Of a stretch of DNA of 64,000 nt, positions 16,738 through 25,957 are shown piece by piece. Within the stretch, counting starts at the first letter, position 1, and every line of letters starts with the position of its first letter. Under the pieces are notes generated by a model that worked only from the letters and a program-made list of their open reading frames with translations, was not told the DNA's origin and did not search any database. Source of the DNA: Hoylesella buccalis ATCC 35310. Its GTDB lineage: Bacteria > Bacteroidota > Bacteroidia > Bacteroidales > Bacteroidaceae. The stretch covers positions 1,426,001 through 1,490,000 of the forward strand of contig NZ_CP102287.1 in NCBI RefSeq assembly GCF_025151385.1, given 5' to 3'. The position numbers and the translations under genes were made by a program.

Positions 16738-18448
16738 GTCGAATCGATTCGTGCCTCTGCTGATGGCCCTTTGTGGCATCATCGGCATCGGAGTGGGGTC
16801 GTTCTACTCCAATCATTTCTCGGGAAACCGACTGAACATCATCAATACGGGTACCAACCGAATCAACAACCTGTTGCACATCATCGACGACCAGTATGTG
16901 GACAAAGTGAATCTTGACTCGCTTGTGGAGGATGCCATGCCGAAGATTCTCACGGGCTTGGACCCTCATAGCGTTTACATCAGTGCCAAGGATGTGCAGG
17001 CAGCCAACCAAGAATTGCAGGGATCGTTCTCGGGTGTGGGCATCGAGTTCACCATCCGTGAGGACACCATCCATGTACAAAACGTCATTCAGAACGGTCC
17101 TGCCGAGCGTGCTGGCATCCTGGCAGGCGACAAAATCGTGGCGGTTGACGACAAACCCTTCGTGGGGAAAGTGGTGACCAATCAGGAAGCGATGAAACGA
17201 CTCAAGGGTCCCAAGAACACAAAGGTGAAGATTGGCGTGGTGAGATATGGCGACAAAAAGCCACAGTCGTTTGTTGTCACCCGTGGAGACATCCCGCTGA
17301 AGAGCGTTTCGGCCACCTACATGATTGACGACAGCACAGGCTACATCCGCATCAAGAGCTTCGGTGAGACCACCTATGCCGAACTGTTGGTGGCGTTGGT
17401 GAAGCTGGGTGAGCAAGGATTCAAGAACCTTATCATCGACCTTCGCGACAACACGGGCGGCTATTTGCAATCGGCCGTACAGATGGCCAACGAGTTCTTG
17501 CCCAAAAACCGGCTCATCGTCTACACCGAAGGACGCAAGTCGCCCAGGCAGGAGTTCAGGTCAGACGGGCGAGGCAGCTACAAACAAATGCCATTGGTGG
17601 TGCTCATCAACGAAGGGTCGGCATCGGCCAGCGAGATTTTCGCTGGAGCCATGCAGGACAACGACCGTGCCACCATCATCGGACGGCGTTCGTTTGGCAA
17701 GGGACTGGTGCAGAAACAGATTGAATTTTCCGACGGAAGCATGGTCCGACTGACCATCGCACGCTATTATACCCCATCGGGACGCTGCATTCAGAAGCCC
17801 TACGTGCCGGGGGATGAACAAGACTATGCGCAAGATTTGCTAAGCCGTTATCAGCATGGGGAGTTCTTCTCGGAAGACTCTATCAAACATACCGGACCGG
17901 CATACCATACCGCCAACGGGCGTACCGTATATGGTGGAGGCGGTATTACGCCAGACCTCTTCGTGCCGGAAGACACCACGAACTACACCTCTTATTATAA
18001 GCAAGCCAGCATGAGCGGACTGATTTTACAGTTTGCCTTCTCGTATACGGACGATAATCGATTGAAACTGAACAACTTCAAGGAGATGATGGAAATGGAA
18101 GACTATCTCAAGAAGCAGAATCTGGTGGACAAGTTCGCCACCTATGCCGATAAGAAAGGACTGAAACGGCGCAACCTGATGATTAGAAAGTCGTACGACT
18201 TGCTCGACCGCTACATCAACAGTCGCGTGATATACAACATGCTCAACGAACAAGCTTGGCTGCAATACATCAATCAGGACGATGCATCCATTCGGGAAGC
18301 ACTGAAAACATTCAGAAACAATGCAGCGTTCCCGAAGGCTCCTGAGCAGCAGAAAAATGGGAAGAAAGATTACAAGAAGGTGGCCAAAGCCAACCTTTTG
18401 CAACGACAACCCGAGGTAAGGCGACTGCCAGAAACCTACAGGGCATAG
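16724..18448 (+). CDS. S41 family C-terminal processing peptidase (CtpA-like)
   Basis: Periplasmic serine protease of about 574 residues. An N-terminal signal anchor (RFVPLLMALCGIIGIGVGS), a PDZ domain (SGVGIEFTIREDTI to VAVDDKPFVGK) and the catalytic domain with GYIRIKSFGETTYAEL, the nucleophile region EGSASASEIFAGAMQ (Ser within 299-303) and the Lys in RRSFGKGLVQKQ (about 327-338). The C-terminal ~120 residues are an extension typical of Bacteroidetes members. ATGs at 16718 and 16724 are both possible; the second is followed directly by the basic MKPNKSNR. It overlaps the deaminase gene by 14 bp. Confidence 0.92.
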   Translation: MKPNKSNRFVPLLMALCGIIGIGVGSFYSNHFSGNRLNIINTGTNRINNLLHIIDDQYVDKVNLDSLVEDAMPKILTGLDPHSVYISAKDVQAANQELQGSFSGVGIEFTIREDTIHVQNVIQNGPAERAGILAGDKIVAVDDKPFVGKVVTNQEAMKRLKGPKNTKVKIGVVRYGDKKPQSFVVTRGDIPLKSVSATYMIDDSTGYIRIKSFGETTYAELLVALVKLGEQGFKNLIIDLRDNTGGYLQSAVQMANEFLPKNRLIVYTEGRKSPRQEFRSDGRGSYKQMPLVVLINEGSASASEIFAGAMQDNDRATIIGRRSFGKGLVQKQIEFSDGSMVRLTIARYYTPSGRCIQKPYVPGDEQDYAQDLLSRYQHGEFFSEDSIKHTGPAYHTANGRTVYGGGGITPDLFVPEDTTNYTSYYKQASMSGLILQFAFSYTDDNRLKLNNFKEMMEMEDYLKKQNLVDKFATYADKKGLKRRNLMIRKSYDLLDRYINSRVIYNMLNEQAWLQYINQDDASIREALKTFRNNAAFPKAPEQQKNGKKDYKKVAKANLLQRQPEVRRLPETYRA

Positions 18449-18488
18449 GAATTTTGGTCCAAACATGACAATAAAAAATAACCGAAAG

Positions 18489-19040
18489 ATGAGCAAACAG
18501 AATCTCAGACAAGAAATGCGACAACGCAAAAAGACTTACGGCAGTGAACAATTGCGCCGGATGTCGCAACCCATCATCGAGGCTTTGCTTGCTCATCCGC
18601 GTTTAATGTCGGCTCACACCATCCTGCTTTATGCGTCACTGGCCGATGAAGTGAATACACATGAACTCATCAACACGCTGTTACAGCAGGGGAAAACACT
18701 ACTCCTGCCCGTCGTAGTGGATGACCACACGATGAAAATATGTCGCTATACACACGATACAAACGTAGGGCATGGATCCTTTGGCATCATGGAACCCCAA
18801 GCAGAAGCGTTCACTGATTATGAGCAAATCGACCTGATATTAGTCCCAGGAATGGCCTTTGACCGCCATGGTCATCGTCTCGGTCGGGGAAAAGGCTATT
18901 ACGATCGATTTCTTTCACAAGCGAAAGACTGTTATAAAATAGGTGTATGTTTTCCGTTTCAACTGGTTGACGAAGTGCCAACCGATGAACATGACGTGAG
19001 AATGGACGAGGTCATCACGCAAAAGTGCGCCGAGGATTGA
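18489..19040 (+). CDS. 5-formyltetrahydrofolate cyclo-ligase
   Basis: ATP-dependent conversion of 5-formyl-THF to 5,10-methenyl-THF in the cytoplasm; about 183 residues. The C-terminal motif GHRLGRGKGYYDRFL binds phosphate and folate; PGMAFDRHG precedes it and LRQEMRQRKK opens the fold. The ATG at 18489 (MSKQNLRQEMRQ) fits the family start better than one 24 bases upstream. It lies 40 bp after the S41 gene and converges with the DUF721 gene, whose stop is four bases away. Confidence 0.92.
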   Translation: MSKQNLRQEMRQRKKTYGSEQLRRMSQPIIEALLAHPRLMSAHTILLYASLADEVNTHELINTLLQQGKTLLLPVVVDDHTMKICRYTHDTNVGHGSFGIMEPQAEAFTDYEQIDLILVPGMAFDRHGHRLGRGKGYYDRFLSQAKDCYKIGVCFPFQLVDEVPTDEHDVRMDEVITQKCAED

Positions 19041-19044
19041 GCGC

Positions 19045-19335
19045 TTAGTATATCCTCACCTCGGTGATGACCAAGGCTCCCACTTGCTCGTTGAGCCGTT
19101 TCACCAGTTGCGTTCGCATCATGGAAAGGTCTTGTCGCAAAGCCGGATTGAGTATTTTGACAAAGAGTGTCTGATTTTTAATAAAGCGTTCACCCGTATA
19201 TTCATCGATGGTTTTGCCCACAACTGTGGGCCATGCGTCAATCAGACGACGCTGCAACAAGGGCGTTTCCAATCCGTTTTCACGCAAAGTCTGCTGCAAG
19301 ATGTCCGCAAGTGTCTGTACTTTTCGTCTAAACAT
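19045..19335 (-). CDS. DUF721 (DciA-like) protein
   Basis: Small protein of 96 residues (MFRRKVQTLADILQQTLREN, then LIDAWPTVVGKTIDEYTGE), matching DUF721. In many bacteria this domain occurs in DciA, a loader of the replicative helicase, but short Bacteroidetes members are not characterised, so that role is only possible. It starts inside the last codons of recF (8-bp overlap), strongly indicating coupling to a replication/repair gene. Confidence 0.8.
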   Translation of the reverse strand: MFRRKVQTLADILQQTLRENGLETPLLQRRLIDAWPTVVGKTIDEYTGERFIKNQTLFVKILNPALRQDLSMMRTQLVKRLNEQVGALVITEVRIY

Positions 19336-20500
19336 CCTTCTCCTCCGTCTCTTTTTTGGTGGCTAAAGCATCACTACCAGCAGCGTTTTGCCCACTTGTT
19401 AACCGCTCGCTGATCTCTCCATGCACCACCTCAAACAACTTATAATCAAACGAATGGCGGCTGAGGATGCTGTCCAAATGGTCACGATTGGTGTCGGTGA
19501 TGAAGATTTGTCCATACGCATCACCCGCCACCATGTTCACAATGCGCTCTACCCGACCCGCATCCAGCTTGTCGAAGATATCGTCTAACAGGAGAAGTGG
19601 CGTGGTTGACGAGGCTGTTCGCTTGAGAAAATCAAACTGAGCCAGCTTCAATGCCAGCACATAGGTCTTGTTTTGTCCTTGACTTCCCTCGCGTTTGAGC
19701 TGATAACCACCAATCATCATCTCCAAATCATCACGATGTACCCCGTGAAGCGAATAGCCCACGGCACGGTCTTTGTGTCGGTCACGCTGGATGACATCAA
19801 GCAACGGCCCACGCTGTGCATGCGAGATATATTGCAATGATACCGTTTCGTGACACCCCGAAACATGGTCATAAATCGTTTGAAACACGGGAATGAACTC
19901 ACGGACGAATGCATCGCGCTTGGCATAGATGGCCTCTCCCTGCGTTGCCATCTCCTGTTCAAGAATTTCCATCAACGCCCCATCTGGCTCTTGTTCGGCT
20001 TTCAACAGGGCATTTCGTTGTGTCAAGGCCTTGTTGTAACGACTCAACAGCTCTATATACGAATGATCCAACTGCGAAATAACCATGTCCAGGAAACGAC
20101 GACGACCGTCACTTCCGCCCTCAATCAAGGCGGTATCAGCTGGAGAAACAAAGATGAGCGGAACCAATCCAATGTGTTGCGACAGACGTTTGTATTCCTT
20201 CTGATTGCGTTTGAATCGCTTTCTCGTGCCTCGTTTCATGCCACAATAGATGCGTTCTTCATCACCCATGTCATTGAGGTACATGCCGTCGAGTACAAAG
20301 AAGTCGCGATCATGCGTGATAACTTGCGAATCAATGGGATTAAAAGCACTGCGACAAAAGGACAAATAATACACGGCATCCAGCAGATTGGTCTTACCTT
20401 CGCCATTGTGTCCAATGAGACAATTCAACTTAGGCGAAAAGGTAAGGTCGGCTACCTGAATGTTCTTATAATTAAGTATGGATATCTTTTTGAGGATCAT
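19328..20500 (-). CDS. recF: DNA replication and repair protein RecF
   Basis: SMC-like ATPase that helps RecO/RecR load RecA at gaps; about 390 residues with leader segment MILKKISILNYKNIQVADL. Walker A GHNGEGKTN at residues 30-38; Walker B TPLLLLDDIFDKLD near 300; signature-like LKREGSQGQNKTYVLALKLAQ just before. The ATG at 20500 is chosen because the longer in-frame ATG at 20545 lies one base after the -7 box at 20547-20554 and could hardly be translated. recR is also present, at 46988. Confidence 0.94.
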   Translation of the reverse strand: MILKKISILNYKNIQVADLTFSPKLNCLIGHNGEGKTNLLDAVYYLSFCRSAFNPIDSQVITHDRDFFVLDGMYLNDMGDEERIYCGMKRGTRKRFKRNQKEYKRLSQHIGLVPLIFVSPADTALIEGGSDGRRRFLDMVISQLDHSYIELLSRYNKALTQRNALLKAEQEPDGALMEILEQEMATQGEAIYAKRDAFVREFIPVFQTIYDHVSGCHETVSLQYISHAQRGPLLDVIQRDRHKDRAVGYSLHGVHRDDLEMMIGGYQLKREGSQGQNKTYVLALKLAQFDFLKRTASSTTPLLLLDDIFDKLDAGRVERIVNMVAGDAYGQIFITDTNRDHLDSILSRHSFDYKLFEVVHGEISERLTSGQNAAGSDALATKKETEEKDV

Positions 20501-20546
20501 AGCAAATATGCCCTTGACAGACTGCGTTACAGCCGTCGGGTTCATG

Positions 20547-20554
20547 CAAAGTTA
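20547..20554 (-). promoter_or_regulatory. Promoter for recF/DUF721
   Basis: Reverse-strand TAACTTTG, about 46 bp upstream of the recF ATG at 20500. It decides the recF start. Confidence 0.65.
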
Positions 20555-20618
20555 AGTGTTTTAGAGGGGAAAAACGAAAAAAGTAAGCAATATATTTCAA
20601 TATATGAGATAAATGCGT

Positions 20619-20626
20619 TAATTTTG
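20619..20626 (+). promoter_or_regulatory. Promoter for the TPR/ribH genes
   Basis: TAATTTTG, leaving a leader of about 80 nt before the ATG at 20714; divergent from the recF promoter. Confidence 0.6.
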
Positions 20627-20713
20627 CAACGCATCATAGTCGGGAAGGCACTTCACGTCAGGAACCGACGTCACTGCTTATCAGAAAAAACAATAAAAAA
20701 ACATCATCAATAA

Positions 20714-21415
20714 ATGGCAAACAATCAAGTGAAGAGAGATCAGGAAAACAAAGATACTCTCACCCAATCACAGGCTTTCTTTGAGAAATACAAAAAGCCC
20801 ATCATCATTGCAGTCGTAGCCCTCGTTGTCATCATCGTCGGGGCATTCCTTTACAATGCTTACGTTTCCAAACCACGAGCTGAAAAAGCCAGTACAGAGC
20901 TGGGTAAGGGTCAACAGTATTTCAATGAAGGCGATTATGAAAAAGCGCTTAACGGCGACAAGATTAAATATGGAGGCTTTGTAAAGGTCGCCAGCGACTA
21001 CAGCAGCACTGATGCAGGCAACTTGGCCAACCTCTATGCCGGCCTCTGTTATGCCAACCTGGGCAAGTGGAAGGAAGCCGTGAAATACTTGAGCGAATAC
21101 AATGGTGCCAATGATGCCATGGTAAGTCCGGCTGCTTTGGCCGCACTTGGCAACGCATACGCACACCTCAACCAACTGGATAAGGCGGTAGAAAACCTGA
21201 AAAAGGCTGCCAAGAAAGCTGACAGCAAAGGGGATGACGGCGTAAACAACAGTCTGTCGCCTACTTTCTTGATGCAGGCTGCTAAGATTTTGGAAAGCCA
21301 GAACAAGAAAAGCGATGCACTATCGATGTATCAAGACATCAAGAAAACGTATGTCAACTCGGCTGTTGTACAGAGTGGAGAGATTGACAAATACATCGAA
21401 CGCACTTCTCGATAA
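20714..21415 (+). CDS. Membrane-anchored tetratricopeptide repeat protein
   Basis: About 233 residues with an N-terminal cytoplasmic tail (~30), one membrane helix ([19 protein letters not shown], about 31-49) and TPR-type helix pairs ([55 protein letters not shown]). The layout resembles YfgM-type proteins that help proteins fold at the outer face of the inner membrane. It lies six bases ahead of ribH and is surely cotranscribed. Confidence 0.82.
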   Translation: MANNQVKRDQENKDTLTQSQAFFEKYKKPIIIAVVALVVIIVGAFLYNAYVSKPRAEKASTELGKGQQYFNEGDYEKALNGDKIKYGGFVKVASDYSSTDAGNLANLYAGLCYANLGKWKEAVKYLSEYNGANDAMVSPAALAALGNAYAHLNQLDKAVENLKKAAKKADSKGDDGVNNSLSPTFLMQAAKILESQNKKSDALSMYQDIKKTYVNSAVVQSGEIDKYIERTSR

Positions 21416-21420
21416 GACTC

Positions 21421-21897
21421 ATGGCAACCTCATTACACCCCCTCTCCAGCTACGATGCGTCGAAAGTGCCTGATGCCAGCAACATGTGTTTCGGCATTGT
21501 GGTGTCCGAATGGAATCCCGAAATAACGGGTGCCCTACTGGATGGATGCGTAGCTACGCTCGAGAAACATGGCACTTTGCCCGAGAACATCCATGTAAAG
21601 ACGGTACCTGGCAGCTTCGAACTCATCTATGGTGCCCATCAGATGGTGCTCAATGGCGGGTATGACGCCGTCATCATCTTGGGAAGTGTTATTCGTGGAG
21701 AGACGCCCCACTTTGACTATATCTGCCAAGGTGTTACCCAGGGAATCGCTCACATCAATGCCAAAAGTGAGATACCGGTAGTCTTCGGCTTGCTGACAAC
21801 CAACGATTTGCAGCAAGCTCAAGACAGAAGCGGTGGCAAACTGGGCAACAAGGGAGATGAATGTGCCGTGGTAGCCATCAAAATGGCTAAGTTTTAA
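21421..21897 (+). CDS. ribH: 6,7-dimethyl-8-ribityllumazine synthase
   Basis: Penultimate step of riboflavin synthesis: condenses the ribityl-aminouracil with 3,4-dihydroxy-2-butanone 4-phosphate. 158 residues, the usual size. Motifs: [55 protein letters not shown] (His is the catalytic base) and [18 protein letters not shown]. It follows the TPR gene by six bases. No FMN riboswitch is seen upstream. Confidence 0.96.
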   Translation: MATSLHPLSSYDASKVPDASNMCFGIVVSEWNPEITGALLDGCVATLEKHGTLPENIHVKTVPGSFELIYGAHQMVLNGGYDAVIILGSVIRGETPHFDYICQGVTQGIAHINAKSEIPVVFGLLTTNDLQQAQDRSGGKLGNKGDECAVVAIKMAKF

Positions 21898-21947
21898 CAA
21901 GCCAGAACAAGGCTCATCAAACAAAAAGAACATATCAGCAGCGAACA

Positions 21948-22445
21948 TTGAAAGACTTCGCAGCCATAGATTTTGAAACTGCCAACAGCTGCAGAAGCAG
22001 CGTTTGCAGCGTAGGTGTGGTGATAGTAGAGAATGGGAAGATTACCGATTCGTACTATCACCTCATTCGTCCTTACCCCAATTACTACCATCCACGCAAC
22101 ATCGCCGTGCATGGTATTTTACCCTCAGACACGCAAGATGCGCCCACTTTCCCTGAAGTGTGGGCCGAAATAGCGCCCCTCATCAAGCACCTTCCATTGG
22201 TGGCGCACAACAAAGCTTTTGATGAGAGCTGCCTGAAGGCCTGCTTTGCATCCTACGGCATGGCCTATCCCAACTATCCTTTCTATTGTACGTTGATCGC
22301 TTCACGCAGAGTTTTCTGCCATCACGAATTGGCCAATCACCAGTTACACACGGTAGCGGCCCATTTGGGTTACAACTTAGTGAACCATCACCACGCCTTA
22401 GCCGATGCTGAAGCCTGCTCGGTTATCGCATTAAACATCCTCTGA
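21948..22445 (+). CDS. 3'-5' exonuclease (DnaQ-like DEDDh family), TTG start
   Basis: About 165 residues. Exo I FAAIDFETANS with the first Asp/Glu pair, Exo II VAHNKAFDESCLKACF, and Exo III HHHALADAEACSVIAL with catalytic His and Asp; this is the DEDDh arrangement. It resembles short proofreading-type exonucleases without a polymerase domain. No ATG is available ahead of the first strand; translation would start at TTG 21948, 50 bp after ribH. Role in repair or RNA trimming cannot be distinguished. Confidence 0.82.
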   Translation: MKDFAAIDFETANSCRSSVCSVGVVIVENGKITDSYYHLIRPYPNYYHPRNIAVHGILPSDTQDAPTFPEVWAEIAPLIKHLPLVAHNKAFDESCLKACFASYGMAYPNYPFYCTLIASRRVFCHHELANHQLHTVAAHLGYNLVNHHHALADAEACSVIALNIL

Positions 22446-22599
22446 CGAACGAGAAACGAAGACGAAAAACGTGTCTAAAAACCAGCACACACGCCCCATG
22501 CAGATAGGATGAACGATGTTAAAAGCCACTACTTTCAACCCATACAGCACACGCATCCATACACACTGAATACAATAAAGACAACAATATCAAAGAATT

Positions 22600-22983
22600 A
22601 TGAAACTATTTCACCTTTTACAAGCCTACGAATTCGATGAAATCATGCCCGTCATCAATGACATGTTTCCCGGAACCAACAAGTTTCGTCCACAGCTGAA
22701 GATGGCATACGACATGCTGCTCACCATGAAACCAGTGAACAACAGCAAGGCCATCCGTTACAAGGTCATGCCCGGCGACAAGCCCGACCACTCGTATGTG
22801 GGTGCTGAAGACAGCTGTTTCAACGCTACCTGGGAGGTATGTCTGGGCAAGGACATATCGCGTGGGCAAGGTGTTGACTTGGATGACGCTGAATTGCTGG
22901 CCAACGCGCTGGTCAACCTCTGTCTGCAAGCCAAATATCCCAAAGAGTTCGAGCCAGCACACCAGAAACTAATGCGGGGGTAA
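22600..22983 (+). CDS. DUF6557 family protein
   Basis: 127 residues, cytoplasmic, no signal peptide. It begins MKLFHLLQAYEFDEIMPVIN and contains WEVCLGKDISRGQGVDLDDA and ANALVNLCLQAKYP. I take it for DUF6557 by length and pattern; its function is unknown. It stands alone 154 bp after the exonuclease gene and converges with the anti-sigma gene. Confidence 0.6.
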   Translation: MKLFHLLQAYEFDEIMPVINDMFPGTNKFRPQLKMAYDMLLTMKPVNNSKAIRYKVMPGDKPDHSYVGAEDSCFNATWEVCLGKDISRGQGVDLDDAELLANALVNLCLQAKYPKEFEPAHQKLMRG

Positions 22984-23054
22984 GGTGCAACAACGGCATG
23001 CACCGAACCATCTTTCAACCAGCGTGAACAAACACCCAATCCCCCTTCTGACGC

Positions 23055-24332
23055 TTACTGGATGTTCCACCTCAGCCCCACTTGCAGGTGAACGTTCAGC
23101 GGTTTGTCCTTAAAGAAGTTCTGCGTTTCGCTCTTGTTGTCGAAGTAATATTTCACGCCAGGCTCGAAATAAGCGCCAAGATGCGGCGTAAAGTCATACT
23201 GCAAGCCCAAAGCAGCCTGGGTAGACAGCTGCAATTTGTCCTTGGGCATGTCGTGTTTGATGCCCTCTTTCACCGTTTTGGCATCCACATTGAAGTCGAC
23301 TTGCCCACCTGCGGTGACGTATGTTTTTAGTTTTTTGTTGCCCCAAACCATGAAATTCACATTCAGTGGTATTCCCACATAGTGCAAAGTTTGGCGACGG
23401 GTAAGCCTACTGTCATCCAATACTTGAATGAAATCGGAAGACAGTTTCGTGTACACCAACCCCGATGTCAATGTCCATCGCTGGTTGAGGGCATATCCTG
23501 CCGTCAATCCAAACGACACTGGCTGGTGATGATCCGTCTCCTCGTGTGACTGAAGGGCGATGGGCGATGCCGCCTCTGCATAGAACAATTCAGGAGCGGC
23601 CTTTGCCAAATTGTAGTTAGCCACCATCTCTGCAGGCGCTGCAAGACCGTTACGTCCCGAATAAGTACCCACCGAATTAGCCGCATAGAGATTCATCGTC
23701 ACCTTCGCATCCTGGCGTGAACCATGGATGCGCTGCCTCTCGGCAGGCAAAAACGTTTGCGAAGGCCTTCCACCCTCGTTCTTTCGCACGGCCGATGGTT
23801 GCGGTTGTTCAGCTACTTTGGCTGCTGTTTCGGCGGATGACTCTTCGGGTTGTCCGCCCTTTTCCATATCCTTATTCATCAAATCTTGTGGCCTGTCCGA
23901 AGGTTCTGCCGCCTTTTCCTGCACCAAAGCCATCAACGGTTGATTACTATCTGCGCCTCGCCGCACGGCCGACAACGCCTTTTTAACACGCGATACCACC
24001 GACTCGTGTGCTTGTTCGGCAAGCACCATCGGTTCAATCTGTTGGGTGCTGGGTTGCAAACCAGCCGGTTGCTGTTCGGTTTCCGTCCGTGCCACCTCTT
24101 TTCCCATCTGTTCTTGATGGTTGAACAGCACATATCCTGCTCCGCCCATCAAAGCTAAAACGATGGCCGCCGCTGCTGCATAACGCCGCCAGCGCATCAC
24201 CACAGCCGGCTTCCCAACAATCTTTTGTTGGTCAAGCGCCTGTTCAATGCCAGCCCATAAGTCATCCTTAACAGGTTCCTGATGGTCCGCAATGCGCCGT
24301 TGTATATCTTTTATCCAATCATCATTCTTCAT
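23055..24332 (-). CDS. Dual membrane-spanning anti-sigma factor (Dma-like) with outer-membrane barrel
   Basis: 425 residues in three parts: a cytoplasmic N-terminus (MKNDDWIKDIQRRIADHQE, residues 1-48), one inner-membrane helix (about 49-69, YAAAAAIVLALMGGAGYVLF), a polar linker of about 160 residues rich in Gln, Glu and Pro, and a C-terminal beta barrel (about 250-425, VSFGLTAGYALNQRWTLTSG to LQVGLRWNIQ) ending in strands with aromatic residues. The gene overlaps the ECF sigma gene by four bases (ATGA). The layout matches the dual membrane-spanning anti-sigma (Dma) proteins reported in Bacteroides thetaiotaomicron to control vesicle formation. Topology is inferred. Confidence 0.75.
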   Translation of the reverse strand: MKNDDWIKDIQRRIADHQEPVKDDLWAGIEQALDQQKIVGKPAVVMRWRRYAAAAAIVLALMGGAGYVLFNHQEQMGKEVARTETEQQPAGLQPSTQQIEPMVLAEQAHESVVSRVKKALSAVRRGADSNQPLMALVQEKAAEPSDRPQDLMNKDMEKGGQPEESSAETAAKVAEQPQPSAVRKNEGGRPSQTFLPAERQRIHGSRQDAKVTMNLYAANSVGTYSGRNGLAAPAEMVANYNLAKAAPELFYAEAASPIALQSHEETDHHQPVSFGLTAGYALNQRWTLTSGLVYTKLSSDFIQVLDDSRLTRRQTLHYVGIPLNVNFMVWGNKKLKTYVTAGGQVDFNVDAKTVKEGIKHDMPKDKLQLSTQAALGLQYDFTPHLGAYFEPGVKYYFDNKSETQNFFKDKPLNVHLQVGLRWNIQ

Positions 24333-24874
24333 ATTGTCGTCGTCTTTGAATATTCTTGAATCATTTTTGCCAACAAGTTTTTCGCCCTAAAATATTGCGA
24401 AGCCGATGTACTCTCCTTGATACCCAGGTCTGATGCGATTTCACGATGGCTTTTCTCCTCGAACACAAACTGGTTGAACACCGTCCTGTAGCCAGCAGGG
24501 AGCTGCTGTATCATCTGCATCACCACACTCATGGGAATGTTTTTCACATCCACCTCTTCATCCTCATCAGCCACGTCGGGCATCTCATCCACGAATTGTA
24601 GCCGCTGGTTTTGCTTGAGATAGTTCAGCGATTCGTTGGCCACAATTCGCATCACCCACGCCTTCAGCGAGCCCTCACCGCGGTAACTGAACCCGTTGAT
24701 GGCTGCGAACACTTTCACGAAGCTGTCCTGCAACACATCTTGCACAGCGTCACGGTCGGCTATATACCGCAGCCCAACGGCCATGGCATATCCACTATAA
24801 CGCTCATACAACCGGCGCATGGCCGTACGTTTACCTTGAAGTATATCCTCCAAAAGACTTTTTTCAGTCTCCAC
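24329..24874 (-). CDS. RNA polymerase ECF sigma factor
   Basis: 181 residues. Sigma region 2 (MRRLYERYSGYAMAVGLRYI, then DAVQDVLQDSFVKVFAAI and FSYRGEGSLKAWVMRIVANE) and region 4 (VMQMIQQLPAGYRTVFNQFV, FEEKSHREIASDLGIKESTS). No region 3 or extra domain, so extracytoplasmic-function type. It lies between a lipoprotein gene (11-bp overlap upstream) and the anti-sigma gene (4-bp overlap downstream), so all three are cotranscribed and the sigma factor is probably held by the downstream product. Confidence 0.93.
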   Translation of the reverse strand: METEKSLLEDILQGKRTAMRRLYERYSGYAMAVGLRYIADRDAVQDVLQDSFVKVFAAINGFSYRGEGSLKAWVMRIVANESLNYLKQNQRLQFVDEMPDVADEDEEVDVKNIPMSVVMQMIQQLPAGYRTVFNQFVFEEKSHREIASDLGIKESTSASQYFRAKNLLAKMIQEYSKTTTI

Positions 24875-25445
24875 TTGTTCTGGTTTTCTTCGTAGATTTA
24901 AATTGAATGGTCTGCGACGGCTTGTATTCCTTCAGCAACTCCCCGTCTAATCGAACCTCGGCCAACTGCAAAAAGGCGACGAAGGCCGTGGTCTGCTTGT
25001 CGTACACCGCCTTGCTATTGTTCAGTTCCATAACCAACTGCACCTTGTGTGTGTGGCCCTTGGCCTTCACCGTTATCTCGACATCGTGTGGCAAGAGCGT
25101 AAAATAGCGCGAACTGGCCGAGTAAGCGGTTTCCAAATAAGACACACTATAGCTGCCACTCCGCACATCGTCCAACGCCTCAACGCCCAGTTTGCGCGCG
25201 ATGGTCTGTTGCACGTCGTGGGCCAACGGCAGGGTTGAATACACTTGTTGCAGGCCCATCTCTAATTCAGCCGAGCCAATGTTCTGACCATTGATGCTCC
25301 ATATCCCTTCAAACTGCCCGTAATATTCTGGCGACAGATGCGCTGAATCCAAGGTTCCAAGGCCCATTTCGTCCCCGTCACCAACCGCACAACTCGCGCA
25401 CAGCAGACCTATCAAGAAGTAAAAAACATATTTCATCATTCTCAT
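24864..25445 (-). CDS. Hypothetical lipoprotein cotranscribed with the sigma factor
   Basis: 193 residues, MRMMKYVFYFLIGLLCASCA with a probable lipoprotein Cys at 19. The mature part (YYGQFEGIWSINGQNIGSAE, LAHDVQQTIARKLGV, LLPHDVEITVKAKGHTHKVQ) looks like a DUF of Bacteroides lipoproteins, but I cannot name it. Three in-frame ATGs (25445, 25439, 25436) are possible. Its last codons overlap the sigma gene by 11 bp, which suggests it is part of the same envelope-sensing unit. Confidence 0.65.
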   Translation of the reverse strand: MRMMKYVFYFLIGLLCASCAVGDGDEMGLGTLDSAHLSPEYYGQFEGIWSINGQNIGSAELEMGLQQVYSTLPLAHDVQQTIARKLGVEALDDVRSGSYSVSYLETAYSASSRYFTLLPHDVEITVKAKGHTHKVQLVMELNNSKAVYDKQTTAFVAFLQLAEVRLDGELLKEYKPSQTIQFKSTKKTRTSGD

Positions 25446-25521
25446 TTTATCTCTTCTGCATTCCCGGCATCATCCCCTTGATTTCTACCTTGAATACAGT
25501 TACCTTTCATCATTATAACTA

Positions 25522-25529
25522 CAAATATA
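25522..25529 (-). promoter_or_regulatory. Promoter for the lipoprotein/ECF sigma/anti-sigma operon
   Basis: Reverse-strand TATATTTG, about 76 bp upstream of 25445. A housekeeping-type box; no ECF-specific promoter was recognised. Confidence 0.45.
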
Positions 25530-25748
25530 AAAAATCTTGCATGGCAATCGCAAGTTTTTGCCATTTATTTTGTTTCAGCTATGGTTCTTACATTTAAAGG
25601 CGATGTCGTGGAACTACGAATGAATCCAATCAAACCAATGAACTGAACAAGATAATGAACGCAAGCGTTCTGCGAATGGAACGAATCTGCCGAGCGAACA
25701 ATAACAATTTGATAATCAATACGTTGCACAATCACAAGATTTCTACTT

Positions 25749-25836
25749 CCAATAGCATTGAGTTTGGCATTCAAAGTCATTGGGTTTGGCAGCTAAAAGC
25801 ATTGAGTTTGGCAGCTAAAAGCATGGAGATTGAAAT
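25749..25836. repeat. 22-bp x 4 dyad array, locus C
   Basis: Units start at 25749, 25771, 25793 and 25815; cores AGCATTGAG, GTCATTGGG, AGCATTGAG and AGCATGGAG, each followed by TTTGG or ATTGA. Left half-sites CAATAGCA, CAAAGTCA and TAAAAGCA (twice). The last unit ends ATTGAAAT. It lies in the 512-bp divergent gap 25446-25957; the remainder of that gap shows only the reverse promoter at 25522. Confidence 0.82.
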
Positions 25837-25957
25837 ACAGCCTCAATAGGCGGGGTACGGCATGGTTCAAATCAAAAAAATAAAAAAAATGGCAGAGTCG
25901 ATGCAAGATTTTACCACTTATTGTGTTTAGTTATAAAAAGTCAAATTAACAAACACG

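Noticed and set aside
21300..21420. FMN riboswitch for ribH
   Set aside because: No conserved RFN helices between the TPR gene and ribH; only six bases separate them.
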